NCBI GenBank assembly: GCA_018340375.1
Contig: JAFFJZ010000003.1
Coordinates: forward strand, 17,174,001-17,238,000
Source: Gonatopus flavifemur
Lineage: Eukaryota > Arthropoda > Insecta > Hymenoptera > Dryinidae
Length of the DNA: 64,000 bases
Reading direction: 5' to 3'
Shown: positions 12,661 through 23,672 of the stretch, one piece after another
How the letters are laid out: each line of letters begins with the position of its first letter
How positions within the stretch are numbered: the first letter of the stretch is position 1
Made by a program: the position numbers and the translations under genes
Notes under the pieces: model-generated
Told to the model about the DNA's origin: nothing
The model's input: only the letters and a program-made list of their open reading frames with translations
Database searches by the model: none

Positions 12661-14484
12661 CATAAAATGTAATAAAATTTATAGGTTCTCAAGATTCCCC
12701 AGATCTGTACTAACTCTCGATAAAGCACTTCCGAAGTTAAGACAAAGAACGGCCATTGGCCGCGAGCTATATTCGATATGGATCACACGAGGGGATATTC
12801 CGTTCAACTCCTGAGAATGTAAATCTTCATTCGCATATTCAAAGCACATCGATGGAACGTTGTAATATGCTCGTAATATTCGGGAAGAATATCTCTTGAA
12901 CTATAGTGAAGGAAAATAATGTTCGATGAAAATTCTTTTCAAACTTCAACGTAATCCCGAAAGAATTAAACTCTCTATTCGCTCTTTCACGCGAATGCTT
13001 CGTCACATCTGTCAAACGATTGCAGTATTTTTATATTTAGTGATACATCCATTATTCAATATTCAAACTTCCCTACAGCTGCACCAGGACAAAGGGTTTA
13101 CTTAAATATTAGACAGTTCAATTTTGTATTTATATTCCAAATAATTAAACTTTCATTCGCGCCAGCTAAAATTCAACTGGGGCAACTAAATTTGTATTCA
13201 GTGTAAAATTCCAATAACGATCACTCCTCCAAACGAAAAACAGTGAGCAAAATGAATTAATTCCATATATTTTTCGACGAGATAAAATAAATCAGTTCAA
13301 GAGATATGATTTCCATGAAATCTTAAGAGTAAAAGAATTGATAAATCCATGTATTCTCAAGAATTGAAAGTCCCGAAAAAAGGGGGCTGTTATACATGAT
13401 TTTACATACTTTTTCTGAATTCATCGGAATCTCTGTGCACCGAGTTTCTGTTTTGTCGATCGAAACATGTAGTAGAAAAGTTGAATTATATAATGAAAAA
13501 CATTCTTTTGGTACCCAAAAGATTTTTCACAACACTGAAAATCGTTGAAACATCAATCGAGGAAAAAATTGTCTACAGCTAAATTCGATATGTACTGACA
13601 ATGTACACGTTCCAGAACGCCGACAACAGATTTTTCGTTTCCCAAAGGTTCGTCATATTACATTTATCCTCCGGCATTGATTTTAATCCTCTCCGTTTTT
13701 ATTTATATAATCCGAGAAAAAAATATGAAAGAAAATGAATGAGGTTACGTATAAAAAGTAAGTGTCAAATAGGATGACATATAAATATTAGTGAGAATGT
13801 TAGTAAGATTAATTAATTCTCTTCAATACCGATAGCGGTGATGATTATTATGTTACGCGGTGACATCGATAATAGTCGTTTCACGATCAATCAACTGTCA
13901 CTACAGGTTGAGCCGCAGGTTTCGGAATGACCTCTCATGAATCGCATGTGCTGTTGTCCCCTTCCAATCAACCCATCCCCTGAATACCTTTTGTTTGTAT
14001 TCTCTTTATTTTTTCCCTACCTTTCCTTTCGTTCGTAAGCCCTGTACACATTTGGAGGTAACTATCTTTCGTGCAGAGGTGCGGAGTTGCAGATTCAATG
14101 GTCAGTGGTGTACAGATACGCGTATATACGACCGTGTTATTCGACTTTTTCGCATTTTAATCACAAATCGACGTCCTTTTCACGTTGAACAAACAAACGA
14201 GGAAATTATCATTACTGCTCGCTTTAACTCTATCTCTTTGCCTCTTTCGTGCGAACATCAAGAGTGGTTTCAAAGCGTTTTTCCTTCAGCTCCTTTTTTT
14301 CCAATGCTTCATTCACGTGATAGAAGAAATTATTCGTTGTTCCTTCACACACATTCGCGTTAGAGATTCCCTGCTGTACTCGTCATGCACACAAACGAGA
14401 TGTTTGACATTCGAGTGTTATTTCGTCACTTTCGTGAACCATTTCATTTCGCGTTGTATTCCATGGTTTCATGCTTTTCTATTA
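12661..14484. other. Intergenic stretch
   Basis: No supported gene. A plus-strand open frame at 13995-14363 (122 codons) is rich in F, R, S and H, lacks motifs, and overlaps a second long frame in another register (14185-14529), so I treat it as chance. Confidence 0.4.
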
Positions 14485-15366
14485 TCAAGGGGATTTTTTT
14501 GTTTCAATTCCAAAGAGGAGGTACTGTAATTGGTATTGTATTGAGAATATATTCTCCATGGGAAGGTTTATTCTAAATTATCTTGATTTCATGTTGTATG
14601 AATATATTCTCACGGGTCAAAAGATTGACATTATATGAACGAGATTGAGATATATTCTTACCTGGAATTGAAAAACTTAATGAATTTGATAAATCCAGTA
14701 ACACTCGTTGGACTTCTCTTCTTCAATACTACTTGATCAAGTTTTAAAAATAATCATGACTTCAATGCTTGGTGGATGAAAAACCTAACTCACCCTTCAC
14801 AAACTGTAGCAAGCTTTCGAAAAATTCTTTACTCACCTAAAACATAAGAAAAAATAAACAGATTTGTGAGTATAGAAATATCAAAATTCAAGAGCACACA
14901 AAAATAAAGGTTTATTAAACTCGACCAATATAATGATATAAAAACATGAGTCTAGAAGAATTTGAATTGAATATCATGATCGATGGAGCCCTACAAATGA
15001 CTTTTCAAGTGAAATCAGTATCCATGTGCATTCAACTCCATGTATAAAAATATTTGCATATATTCTAGGATACTATAAGATTTTCGTTTGAAACGTTGAA
15101 TGGAGCAAACTGCCATTCTATACAGTACCCTGAAGGTGCATCGTTATGCATTGTAATCTGCTCGAGGAATGAATTTAGAAATGCTTGTGACTGCCAAGAT
15201 GCATGAAGGAAGAAAGAGATGAAGATGAGAGCAAACGTGAGAGAAGGTAAAGAAAAGGGGATCGAGTATGAAAGGAGAAAAGGGCAAAAGATAGGGAAAG
15301 AGTGTATAGGGATTGACCTACATATACCAACAGCTCAACTCTATTTTCTAGTTGTACTTTAGTCAT
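14485..15366 (-). CDS. Possible four-exon gene for a 79-residue protein
   Basis: Reading the minus strand: exon 1 (15366-15328) gives MTKVQLENRVELL and ends at TTG|GTATAT. Exon 2 (14836-14794) follows CTTATGTTTTAG, gives VSKEFFESLLQFVK plus one base, and ends at AGG|GTGAGT. Exon 3 (14731-14662) follows ATCAAG, gives VLKKRSPTSVTGFIKFIKFF plus NS, and ends at CAG|GTAAGA. Exon 4 (14572-14485) follows TAATTTAG, reads INLPMENIFSIQYQLQYLLF then GIETKKSP, and stops at TGA. Phases agree at all three junctions and the exons total 240 bases. Introns are 491, 62 and 89 bases. I recognise no family. The first donor and the third acceptor are weak, and there may be further 5' exons. Confidence 0.4.
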
Positions 15367-15714
15367 AAATTTGATAGGTCTTCAGGATGTTCTAGATTTT
15401 TAAATACACTGACAATAAAGGAACACGAAATTATATAATATAGGAAAGAGACCCTTCAACCTTCGTGACAGATTTCACGTTTTTCAAGGTATCTTCGTGA
15501 CGCGTGATGTTCCGTGGACGTCAAAACAAATGATATACTTAAAACGACTGCTTGTGATCTCCTCAAAGTCATACATCTTTCGTATCATTTATTTAATATG
15601 ACCAGCGATGATGTTCCATCACGATTTTCCGATACATTGACCAATGTTCATGGTAACTCCTGAACAAACAGTTAATAAATCAATAAAACAGTGGGACTCG
15701 ATGAGAGTTGAATT

Positions 15715-16190
15715 ATTGGGTGTACAACTTTGTTTCCGCCGTTTACAATACATGGTTGCATTGGTAGGTGGCGGTCTAAATAGGTTAGAGAATGAAAACC
15801 ACACAGTAAGGTTGAACATCGTCGTATTAGTGAAATTTTTACTCGATCGAAGATGTCAGTTTTTGAGCCGAATTTTCGTCATTTGCGGGAAGTTTTGATT
15901 TCCTGCTTTCATTTGAAGAAAACTGCGGCACGGGCTCATCGAATGCTCTCAAGTACTTACGGTGAGGCTGCTGTGAGTGATTTTAAGGGTGATTTTAATG
16001 TCGAGAACCGACATGGTCGACAACGAGAGAGAAAATTTTCTCAAGATTCAAATGCAAGAAAAATTGGCAGAATCATTAAGATTCGTGGATCGCCTCAAAA
16101 AATGCATCGTTTTTCCGAAATGGGATTCGACAATTGCCAGAAGATGGGAAAATGTAATGGCTAGCGACGGTCAGTACTTTGAATCATGAG
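15715..16190 (+). pseudogene. Internally deleted mariner transposon relic
   Basis: From 15853 the frame reads MSVFEPNFRHLREVLISCFH then LKKTAARAHRMLSSTYGEAA, the typical N-terminal opening of mariner transposases. Shortly after come GDFNVENRHG (16000 region) and, in another frame, the usual C-terminal ending RWENVMASDGQYFES at about 16143-16187. The middle, with the catalytic aspartates, is missing and the frame shifts between the pieces. Upstream, TTGGGTGTACAACTTTGTTT directly after a TA (about 15716) is a likely 5' terminal repeat; I found no matching 3' end. It is dead and could move only if supplied with transposase and both ends. Confidence 0.7.
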
Positions 16191-19100
16191 TAATGTATTT
16201 ACTTTTTAAATAAAAAATTATGAAATCTATCCGAAATGCGAGTAATTCATCCACGGGATTCGGCATATACAATCTTCCGTATGGAAATGCAGAAACGAAG
16301 ACGGATGTCATAAATATTTCAAACTTTGAATGAAAGATATAGAAGCGTTATCTCGGAGGTTACAGTTTAACGTGAAATACATTTCTTCGCGTGTCACAAA
16401 TCTTTAAAGTGCATTGAAAAGTATGGAGTTTCGAACACTTTTCTCTCTATCAACGTCATCGGCTTTCTGAAATTGTTTGTGTCTTTCAAAAAACTTGTTC
16501 GGATCATTACAGAATACGAAGTGAAATTTTCAGGAGAATATACCACATGTTCTTATCCTAAATAACGAATAAAGTGGAAGATAGACAGGTTGAATTTCCA
16601 AGGAGGAGAGATCATCATTCTCGCTGAATCCCTTGAAACAAATTTGGCAGTTGAAGGATTTGAGATAATTCAATGGAGAATTATCAAAAACGATATCCGT
16701 TTTTGAGATCATAGAAGTGACGTTAATGAAGAATGGAGACAAAGTAGACGAGGGATGAATGATAATCCTTTTATCTGCAAACCATTTATCATTACACAAT
16801 GATATTTTCATCTTCAAGGAATTTTTGCAATCTACGAAGAGACTTCATTAGATTTGCGTATTCGCAAATCCATTAATTATCGGTGCCACTCAAAGTGATT
16901 GCATTGAGATGGTCTCTTGAATCTGCAAGATTCAAACGGTCTATTGTACGCGGCACTTGCTTGCTTTGCGAATACGCTGGGAACGCGAAACGGTGTTCTT
17001 CAATTGAGTGTGAATCCGTAATACTCTTATTGTAGGTTTACGGTACAGCTACGCTGTATACGATCATCGTATATCATTCGGTTAATAAAATCTTGTGTCT
17101 CGGTTTAAGATAATTTCTAAAGATCATGTATTACACGATGTGAAAGATTGTTCAAGAATTCTATTTCCATGTATTTTTCCAATTCTCGTGAACGGTATAA
17201 TAATACATAAATGAACCCACCTAGGCGAATTTCTTTTGTTTAAAACAAGACGACATCTTGAGTTCGTCTTCGAATATTCATTATCGACGATTTCGTTGTC
17301 CTCTTCCATGAATTCAATTTTAAGTAACGGCAGCAAATGGAAGCAATTTATTCTTATAAATTAATCAAATTTTTAAGTTTATATTCGAGGGATCAAACCA
17401 TGTTCTGATTCGGATACTTGTATCATGATTTCAGTTCAATGAATGTTGAAGTTACTATATGTATGTTTTCGATTGGTTAATCCATGTCATCGAGTTATAA
17501 ATAAATAAACATTGACGTTTATTGACAATCACCTTCATTTCATAAAAGTTCTTCGCAATCATCTCAAGAACACGAAACGTAATCTTCGAATATAATACAT
17601 TTCCTTGATATAAAACAACGAGATTAGATTCAATCGTAATGATAACAAAACTATATTTATCAAAGTTCTCAAAATTGAGGAATTTACTACGGACACCGTA
17701 TTGATGAACTGACATGACAAATTTTAGTACAAGTAAATGACATGAATGACACGCGAGTGGTTTATTTCGTGCTTATTGTCATATATCCAATTACATACGC
17801 GGTAAAAGTGAAAAAGGTGATTGTCGAAAACGGACAATTGATTGATTTAACTTTTACTGGAAGCGTTTTATCGAGAGAATGAGCGGATAAAACATGTAAC
17901 TGAAATCCCCTCGATTGATTACTACAGTGAAAAAGTATCCAAATTCGATAGTTCAATCAAAAATAACAGCAGTTCATCGATGGCTTTCGATCCCTGGTTG
18001 ACTAGTTTGATGGAGGAAATATATTGTGTGCATTTTGTCCGTATTTTGTATTGGAGGGTGACAAATTATTGCAGTACAATTAGATGTCGTTTGGATTATG
18101 AAAAGAATTCTACCGATTGAATTTCTAGTCGGGCATGGCTACATCTCCATCGCTATAGATATTTATCAATTATTGTCACATCACAAGTTCGGTAGTTAAT
18201 ATTCGCATAGGAGAAAAAATATAACTGTGATTTTTGCTAGAAATGATTCATACTATTCCAGAAGTTTTGTACGGATCTAGTCAAGCTTTACATTTTCCAC
18301 TGTTGTAGAGCTATGACATGTAAAGAATGGCTTCCATATTTAATTTCTGGCTATCAGCATTTTTTTGCGTGTACAAATTTTCAAAACCCACTAAATAAAT
18401 CACTGTAGAGAACAAGAAAAAAACAAAGATATTTCATTCATTTTTCAAATCGTATCTCGCAGTTTGTAATTAGTGAACACAGTGTGTATTGATGCATCAT
18501 TAAGTCAAGTAGCTTCAAGTATGTTGGAGGAAGTCTGAAGGTGTTTATTAAATCAGGGTGTTCATGCGCCGATGGTATGACCTTAATACAGGTCTGTTTA
18601 CATACTCGCACAAGGCATACCTTGACTATCAAGATAGAACCGAGAGAGAATGGGTGGGTGATGCCTATTGTTTAATTTAATAACCGTGATTTTTGTATTT
18701 TTAACAAGCCATATTTAATAGAAATTTTCATATTTTAATTTTGAGTTACTCGCTTGGCTATTCATTTCAAGAAGTGTGGATAAAAATTCTTCTTCTATCA
18801 AATTTACCAAATTCACTTTCGTATTAAAACAAAAGGAAAATCTCCTGCACGGAAAAAAATGGCTATGTACCAGACGTAGAAGTATGAAACCGGAATTTCC
18901 CTATAAATGGCAACAGCCATCTAAAGTCTAACTAAATTCAAATAACTAAACAAAATGCGTTGATTTGAATGAAAGTCTAGCTGTCTGATATATGAATAAA
19001 TCATTTTGCTGCTGTGGCTAGAGATTCAATGAAAACTGAGATCGAATTGCAATTACAAAGTTCTGTTGGATTCACATTGTTATCATAACCATCACCGTAG

Positions 19101-19454
19101 CAACCCTGCTTCTGTTTGCTTCAATAGCAATATACACTCCCCAAACAGCACGGAGTTCCTTGAGCGTTTTTCAAACGTTCTGAAGGTGTTTTCAACACGT
19201 TCGAATCTTTCAAAAACGTTTTCAGCACCTCAGGATGCTGTTAGGGACATAACGTTGGGTTTAACATCAATTTTATTCAGTTACATTTACGTGCAACAAT
19301 GGCGGAGTCTTGGAAGGGAGTTCGACCAAGTCCTGGAATGATAACATCGTTCCACGCCGATACAAAATTTTTACTATGAAACCAATGTCGATTCAAACCT
19401 TCGATTTACAATTGCTCCACAATAAATACTGATTTTTCATCATTCAAATAATTT
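16191..19454. other. Intergenic stretch
   Basis: No gene is supported. A perfect 8-base hairpin, GATTTGCG-TATT-CGCAAATC, lies at about 16853-16872. The rest is AT-rich sequence with short chance frames of at most 95 codons. Confidence 0.45.
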
Positions 19455-19655
19455 TTCTCAAGTTTGAATGGGTTATAGAAACGAAACGAAAATGACATCT
19501 CACAAAATCTGATGAATCCACGTTATTTATCATCTCGAATCGACTCCTTGGAACTGGGAACATTATTTTAAAAATGTGCTGCAAGATTTGGTACCTTCGA
19601 CAGCTCAATATTGTGTTATTTGGTGAACAAATCGTTTCAATAAACGATTCAAACA
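19455..19655 (+). repeat. Dispersed repeat family R1, copy A
   Basis: Shares runs such as TCACAAAATCTGATGAAT, CGACTCCTTGGAACTGG and CGTTTCAATAAACGATTCAA with copy B (20722-20897), and a looser form with copy C (23527-23672). In one frame it encodes QNLMNPRYLSSRIDSLELGT. It ends in the perfect hairpin AATCGTTT-CAAT-AAACGATT (19629-19648). Confidence 0.65.
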
Positions 19656-20721
19656 CCGACAGCATTTTTCAAACGCACTACGAAGATATAGATAACGTTT
19701 CAAACGATTACATTATCGATGTACGGTTGTTTAAACTATGACAGTAATTTGAAGATAAATAATTTCGTCATTATCAATTCTTATCACGAGGATTCAATGG
19801 TATGCGCTGTTGAGCAAAATATAGATCCACCTATCGTATTATAATAGAAAGATTTATTGAATCATAAGTATTGATCTTTTCTTTCTTTCTTCTTTTCTCC
19901 ACAAAACCATAAAAAACACATTACGTTGATTATCTTCAAACGACTAAACTATACAGAAAAAATGTCGTTAAAAAATTTGACATTAAATCTTTCTTGAATG
20001 AAACGATAAAAAAAATGAAATTTTTTATACAAAATGACGGAATAGAGTAGTGATGAATAAATGAGAAACCAGATAAATGTACGATTACTGTCTAAGAATG
20101 TGAGTTATTTTTGCTGATTTGGTAGATGGTATATCTTTGATATTGTAAGTCGAAGTGATAAACACTGATAGAGATTTCTGATATTCAAAGAATGTGTCTT
20201 TCCTCGTTAAGATGAAACAGACTGGATTAACGATTTTAATTTATAATCAACATCAAGTGAAAATGATAGACGTTCTCATACTCGCGTTCTAAAGTATATA
20301 ATAATAATAAAAGCATCGATAATCCACATACCTGAACGGAACGTATGTTATAATCGATACACCGGAATGTTAGAACTATGAGTAAGCACTGAGAAAAGTT
20401 ATTCTCTGCGAATAGAGAAGTTTCTGGTTGAATTTACAACGGTGCATTGTAACCGAGTAACACAGGTACTGACCTCTTCATGAATTTCACTGTAACCAAT
20501 AATAGATTTTCGATGAAGTTCGGTATGCTCCATGACAAATCGCGTTAGAAAAAAAGTGAATTTCCTTGCAAATTACTACTTCTTTTCCATTTCATTGCAA
20601 CCCAGTATAAAATGAGTTCTACCTCTATTTTTGAGAGTCACTTCTCCTCCCAGATCTTCAATGATGGTCCAAAAGGGCGAACAAGAATTCTTTTATCAAA
20701 ACACAGCAATAAATAATAAAT
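19656..20721. other. Spacer between repeat copies
   Basis: No supported gene. On the minus strand 20332-20375 has an acceptor (CTTACTCATAG), an open 14-codon frame (LTFRCIDYNIRSVQ) and a donor (CAG|GTATGT), but nothing ties it to another exon. Confidence 0.3.
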
Positions 20722-20897
20722 ATTGTCAAAGTTTGAATCGTTTCGAAAAAAGAAACGAAAATCCAAACTCACAAAATCTGATGAATAATTATCGTCATTT
20801 ATGTTCTCGAATTGACTCCTTGGAACTGGAAACATCGTCTTTAAAAACTGAGTATCTCGTTATTTGATCACTCCTTCGTTTCAATAAACGATTCAAA
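20722..20897 (+). repeat. Dispersed repeat family R1, copy B
   Basis: Best-preserved member. The frame reads SLNRFEKRNENPNSQNLMNN then YRHLCSRIDSLELETSSLKT and stops after EYLVI. Copy A retains NEND-SQNLMN and SSRIDSLELG in the same register, and copy C retains RYLSPQIDLFRVKTLF. The downstream hairpin word CGTTTCAATAAACGATTC is present. Confidence 0.65.
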
Positions 20898-21098
20898 CTT
20901 CGAACATATAATAGATAACATTTGTTACCATAACAAACATATCCTCCCTGGTGAAACAGATCTATAAAATCCACTCAAATCAAGTTGAATGAGATTTGAC
21001 AAGATGCAATAGGTTTTTCATTGAATCTAAATAAATCTGATCAAAAATTTGAAAACTAGATTCAACCCCATACAGCATAAAAGTCCCCGCAAAGAGCT
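20898..21098. other. AT-rich spacer
   Basis: No gene or clear repeat; CCTCCCTGGTGAAACAGAT near 20951 resembles TCTGGTGAAACAGAT near 572 and may be a fragment of another repeat. Confidence 0.3.
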
Positions 21099-21233
21099 CC
21101 CGTTATGACAGTAAACATGAATTCATTATGAATAGTTTGAATTTAAAATGAACTTAATCTTCAGAAAGAAAACTATTCAGGCATTCAACATTCATTGAGT
21201 TCATATTGAATTCATTTTCACTGTCATGACGGG
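21099..21233. mobile_element. MITE-like hairpin element with about 33-base TIRs
   Basis: The left end CCCGTTATGACAGTAAACAT and the reverse complement of the right end CCCGTCATGACAGTGAAAAT match in 17 of 20 positions and continue as GAATTCATTATGAA against GAATTCAATATGAA. The 135-base unit has no coding capacity. I cannot assign a superfamily, and no clear target duplication is visible. Confidence 0.6.
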
Positions 21234-23526
21234 AACTGTTCGAGGAGTTCTTTCAGAAGGTTTTGTGGATTCAAAACGACCAACGACCAATCTACAAAAA
21301 ATTGACGAAATAGAAAAAGCATGGATTCGATGTGTATGATCATCATTCCCCGATAATAGAACTTCCATTGTCCTAATTACAGTAACAATTACAATGATTC
21401 GATCAAGCGAAAAGCGACTCTGGAATCATTAATCGTTCATCCACCAATAAAAATTTCATCTGTACATTCATTTGACCAGAACAAAATCGATTGTTTCGCA
21501 ATACCAGTGGTGTGATTCCTTGATTCTCACGTGGAACAGATGTATACTGTTTTTCGTTTCAAATGAACATACACTTATGGATTTCACGTTAACGTCATGC
21601 GCCATTATTTTTCCGGAGATGTGTCGTATCGAATTTTTCTTTTCCGTTCTATATACGATACAGATTCGAATATGGCAAACGCGAGAGAAATGAAGATAAA
21701 TATGAACCTGAACGAATGTATTATTCTAAATCACTATTTCATTCAACCAGGTTTTGTTTTTATAACAATGCAACGAGAGAAATAAATCACCAGTTGGAAA
21801 ATTTCTGAAATGTTTCGAGTGGTATCGTGCATCGTTAGAGGTATAACATAACTGAAACGATAATTATATTCGTTATAGAGTCGCTCTAATTTCGATTTAC
21901 TCGAGTAAAGGTTCTACTGTGAGAATCTTGCTTAAAACAAATAACCAATATCTTTGGTTGCTGCACTGCGGTTACCAGACAACTGCATCGTTTTTGGCGA
22001 AAGAAACAGTTATAATCATTGGAACATTGTAAAAACCAGTTGTAATGTAGCTCTTTAAGTTGAAAGGTTTTCAATGTTATTACTAGAGAATAAATCTACA
22101 ACAAATCAAAGACAACTCGTTACACGACGCGCATTCAATATGTTCTCCATTCATTCGGATCTGTTTGAAACTTTCATTCAAAAATCATAATTATCCGCAT
22201 TCTAACCCTAGCACGAGTGATGGAACTTTCTACATTCTTTTCGAATTTTTCTCTTCCTTTATGTTTGTTACAATGGAAAAATCAGTAACCATAGAACACG
22301 AGATGCATATATCGCTTTCTCTTTTCAGTTCACTCGTCGCCCTATACAGGAGTGAACGAAAAGCCATACGTCTACGTCAAACATTCAGAATTCGCTCGGT
22401 ATTATTTTCTACGTAATATTTTTCCAATGATTTTTAGGCCAAAGTATCTGTGCGATACCGAGATGGAATCGGGACAAAAAGTTCTTTTAACGATAAGATA
22501 TTTCAACGACAGATATGTCATTATTTTTCCAATGAAGATGTACAGACCTTTCGACATCTTTACTCGAATTATAATAATTCTGAATATTTTATTCCATAAA
22601 AATCCATCTTGTCTCTGGTTTTTCAATAAAAATTGAGAATTTTGCAAAAGCAACAATGTGTAAATTCAAGCCGAACTTATTTATTATCAAAACGATCTCG
22701 TTTGTGGTTTGGTTAATAAATGATGAGAAGAGGAATTCGGTACATACCGTTGCCAACCACCTCAACGATCGTACAACACAATATGTACGAGCGATAAATA
22801 TCGGATATCCGTTGTCCTTTTGAATTCACGTCCAGAGGATTCTATGTATATTGTCAAAGAGCCGGATGTTCCCCGACGTTCGGGCTTAAACGTGACGTTG
22901 CGTCTTAGTCCGTTGTATATACGCGTATCAACCTGAACAATGTTTTCTCTGACCAAAGTGCTTGATATTAAATGAAGAGATATTATGCGAATATTATGTA
23001 AGAAAATAATTCTCTCAATTGCCATCAGCTGAATTCAGAAATTTCTACTCTAGGAATGTATTTTCAGTGTAAGTTATCAAAACTTATTGTAACCTTTTCA
23101 ATTAAAATGAAAACTCATATAATTTCAATGTAGATACATATTTTCAAACTATATCAATCGGAAGATTCTGCATTGTAAACCTCCAGGACAACATATTTAT
23201 TTCACGAAGAGTGGAATCGATAGGAAGAATAATGAGTTGTTCTTGTTATGTATCATAGAATGAATTCAAATGATTTCATAGGAAAACAGAATTCTGTGCA
23301 TTACACGAATATGATATAGCCTTCGAGCATTTATATTCATGAAACGTATTATTCTTTCGTATTCTAGTAATGCACAGGGAACAAATGTTGAAAAAAATTC
23401 GTTCTGAATCACACACTGTATCAACTTTTCATAAATGTACATCCTAAAGACAGGGTTGAAAAATACCCGGTTTTTTTTCGGATTTTTGCAATTTTTTGAT
23501 TGTTATTTTTAACTCAATACAATAAA
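21234..23526. other. Intergenic stretch
   Basis: No supported gene. Open frames of 60-94 codons on both strands overlap one another and have no motifs. Confidence 0.45.
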
Positions 23527-23672
23527 CTATCGTTATTTATCACCTCAAATTGACTTGTTTAGAGTGAAAACATTGTTTAAAGAATGTGCTGTGAGATTTT
23601 GGGTCTTGAACTGAGGTTGGATCTGAGTATTTCGTTATTCGATTATTAATTCGTTTCAATGAACGATTCAAA
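23527..23672 (+). repeat. Dispersed repeat family R1, copy C
   Basis: A more diverged member. It shares CGTTATTTATCACCTCAAAT with copy A (CGTTATTTATCATCTCGAAT), the segment ATGTGCTGTGAGATTTTGG (ATGTGCTGCAAGATTTGG in A), and the terminal word TTCGTTTCAATGAACGATTC. Confidence 0.5.

Noticed and set aside
13995..14529. Overlapping plus-strand frames of 122 and 114 codons
   Set aside because: Both frames are open over the same DNA, have no domains, and show no splice or start context that prefers either.
16853..16872. Perfect hairpin GATTTGCG-TATT-CGCAAATC
   Set aside because: Eight-base stems are expected by chance; there is no T-run, tRNA feature or conserved context.
20332..20375. 44-base minus-strand exon candidate LTFRCIDYNIRSVQ
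   Set aside because: Good borders, but no partner exon and such pairs are expected by chance in 64 kb.
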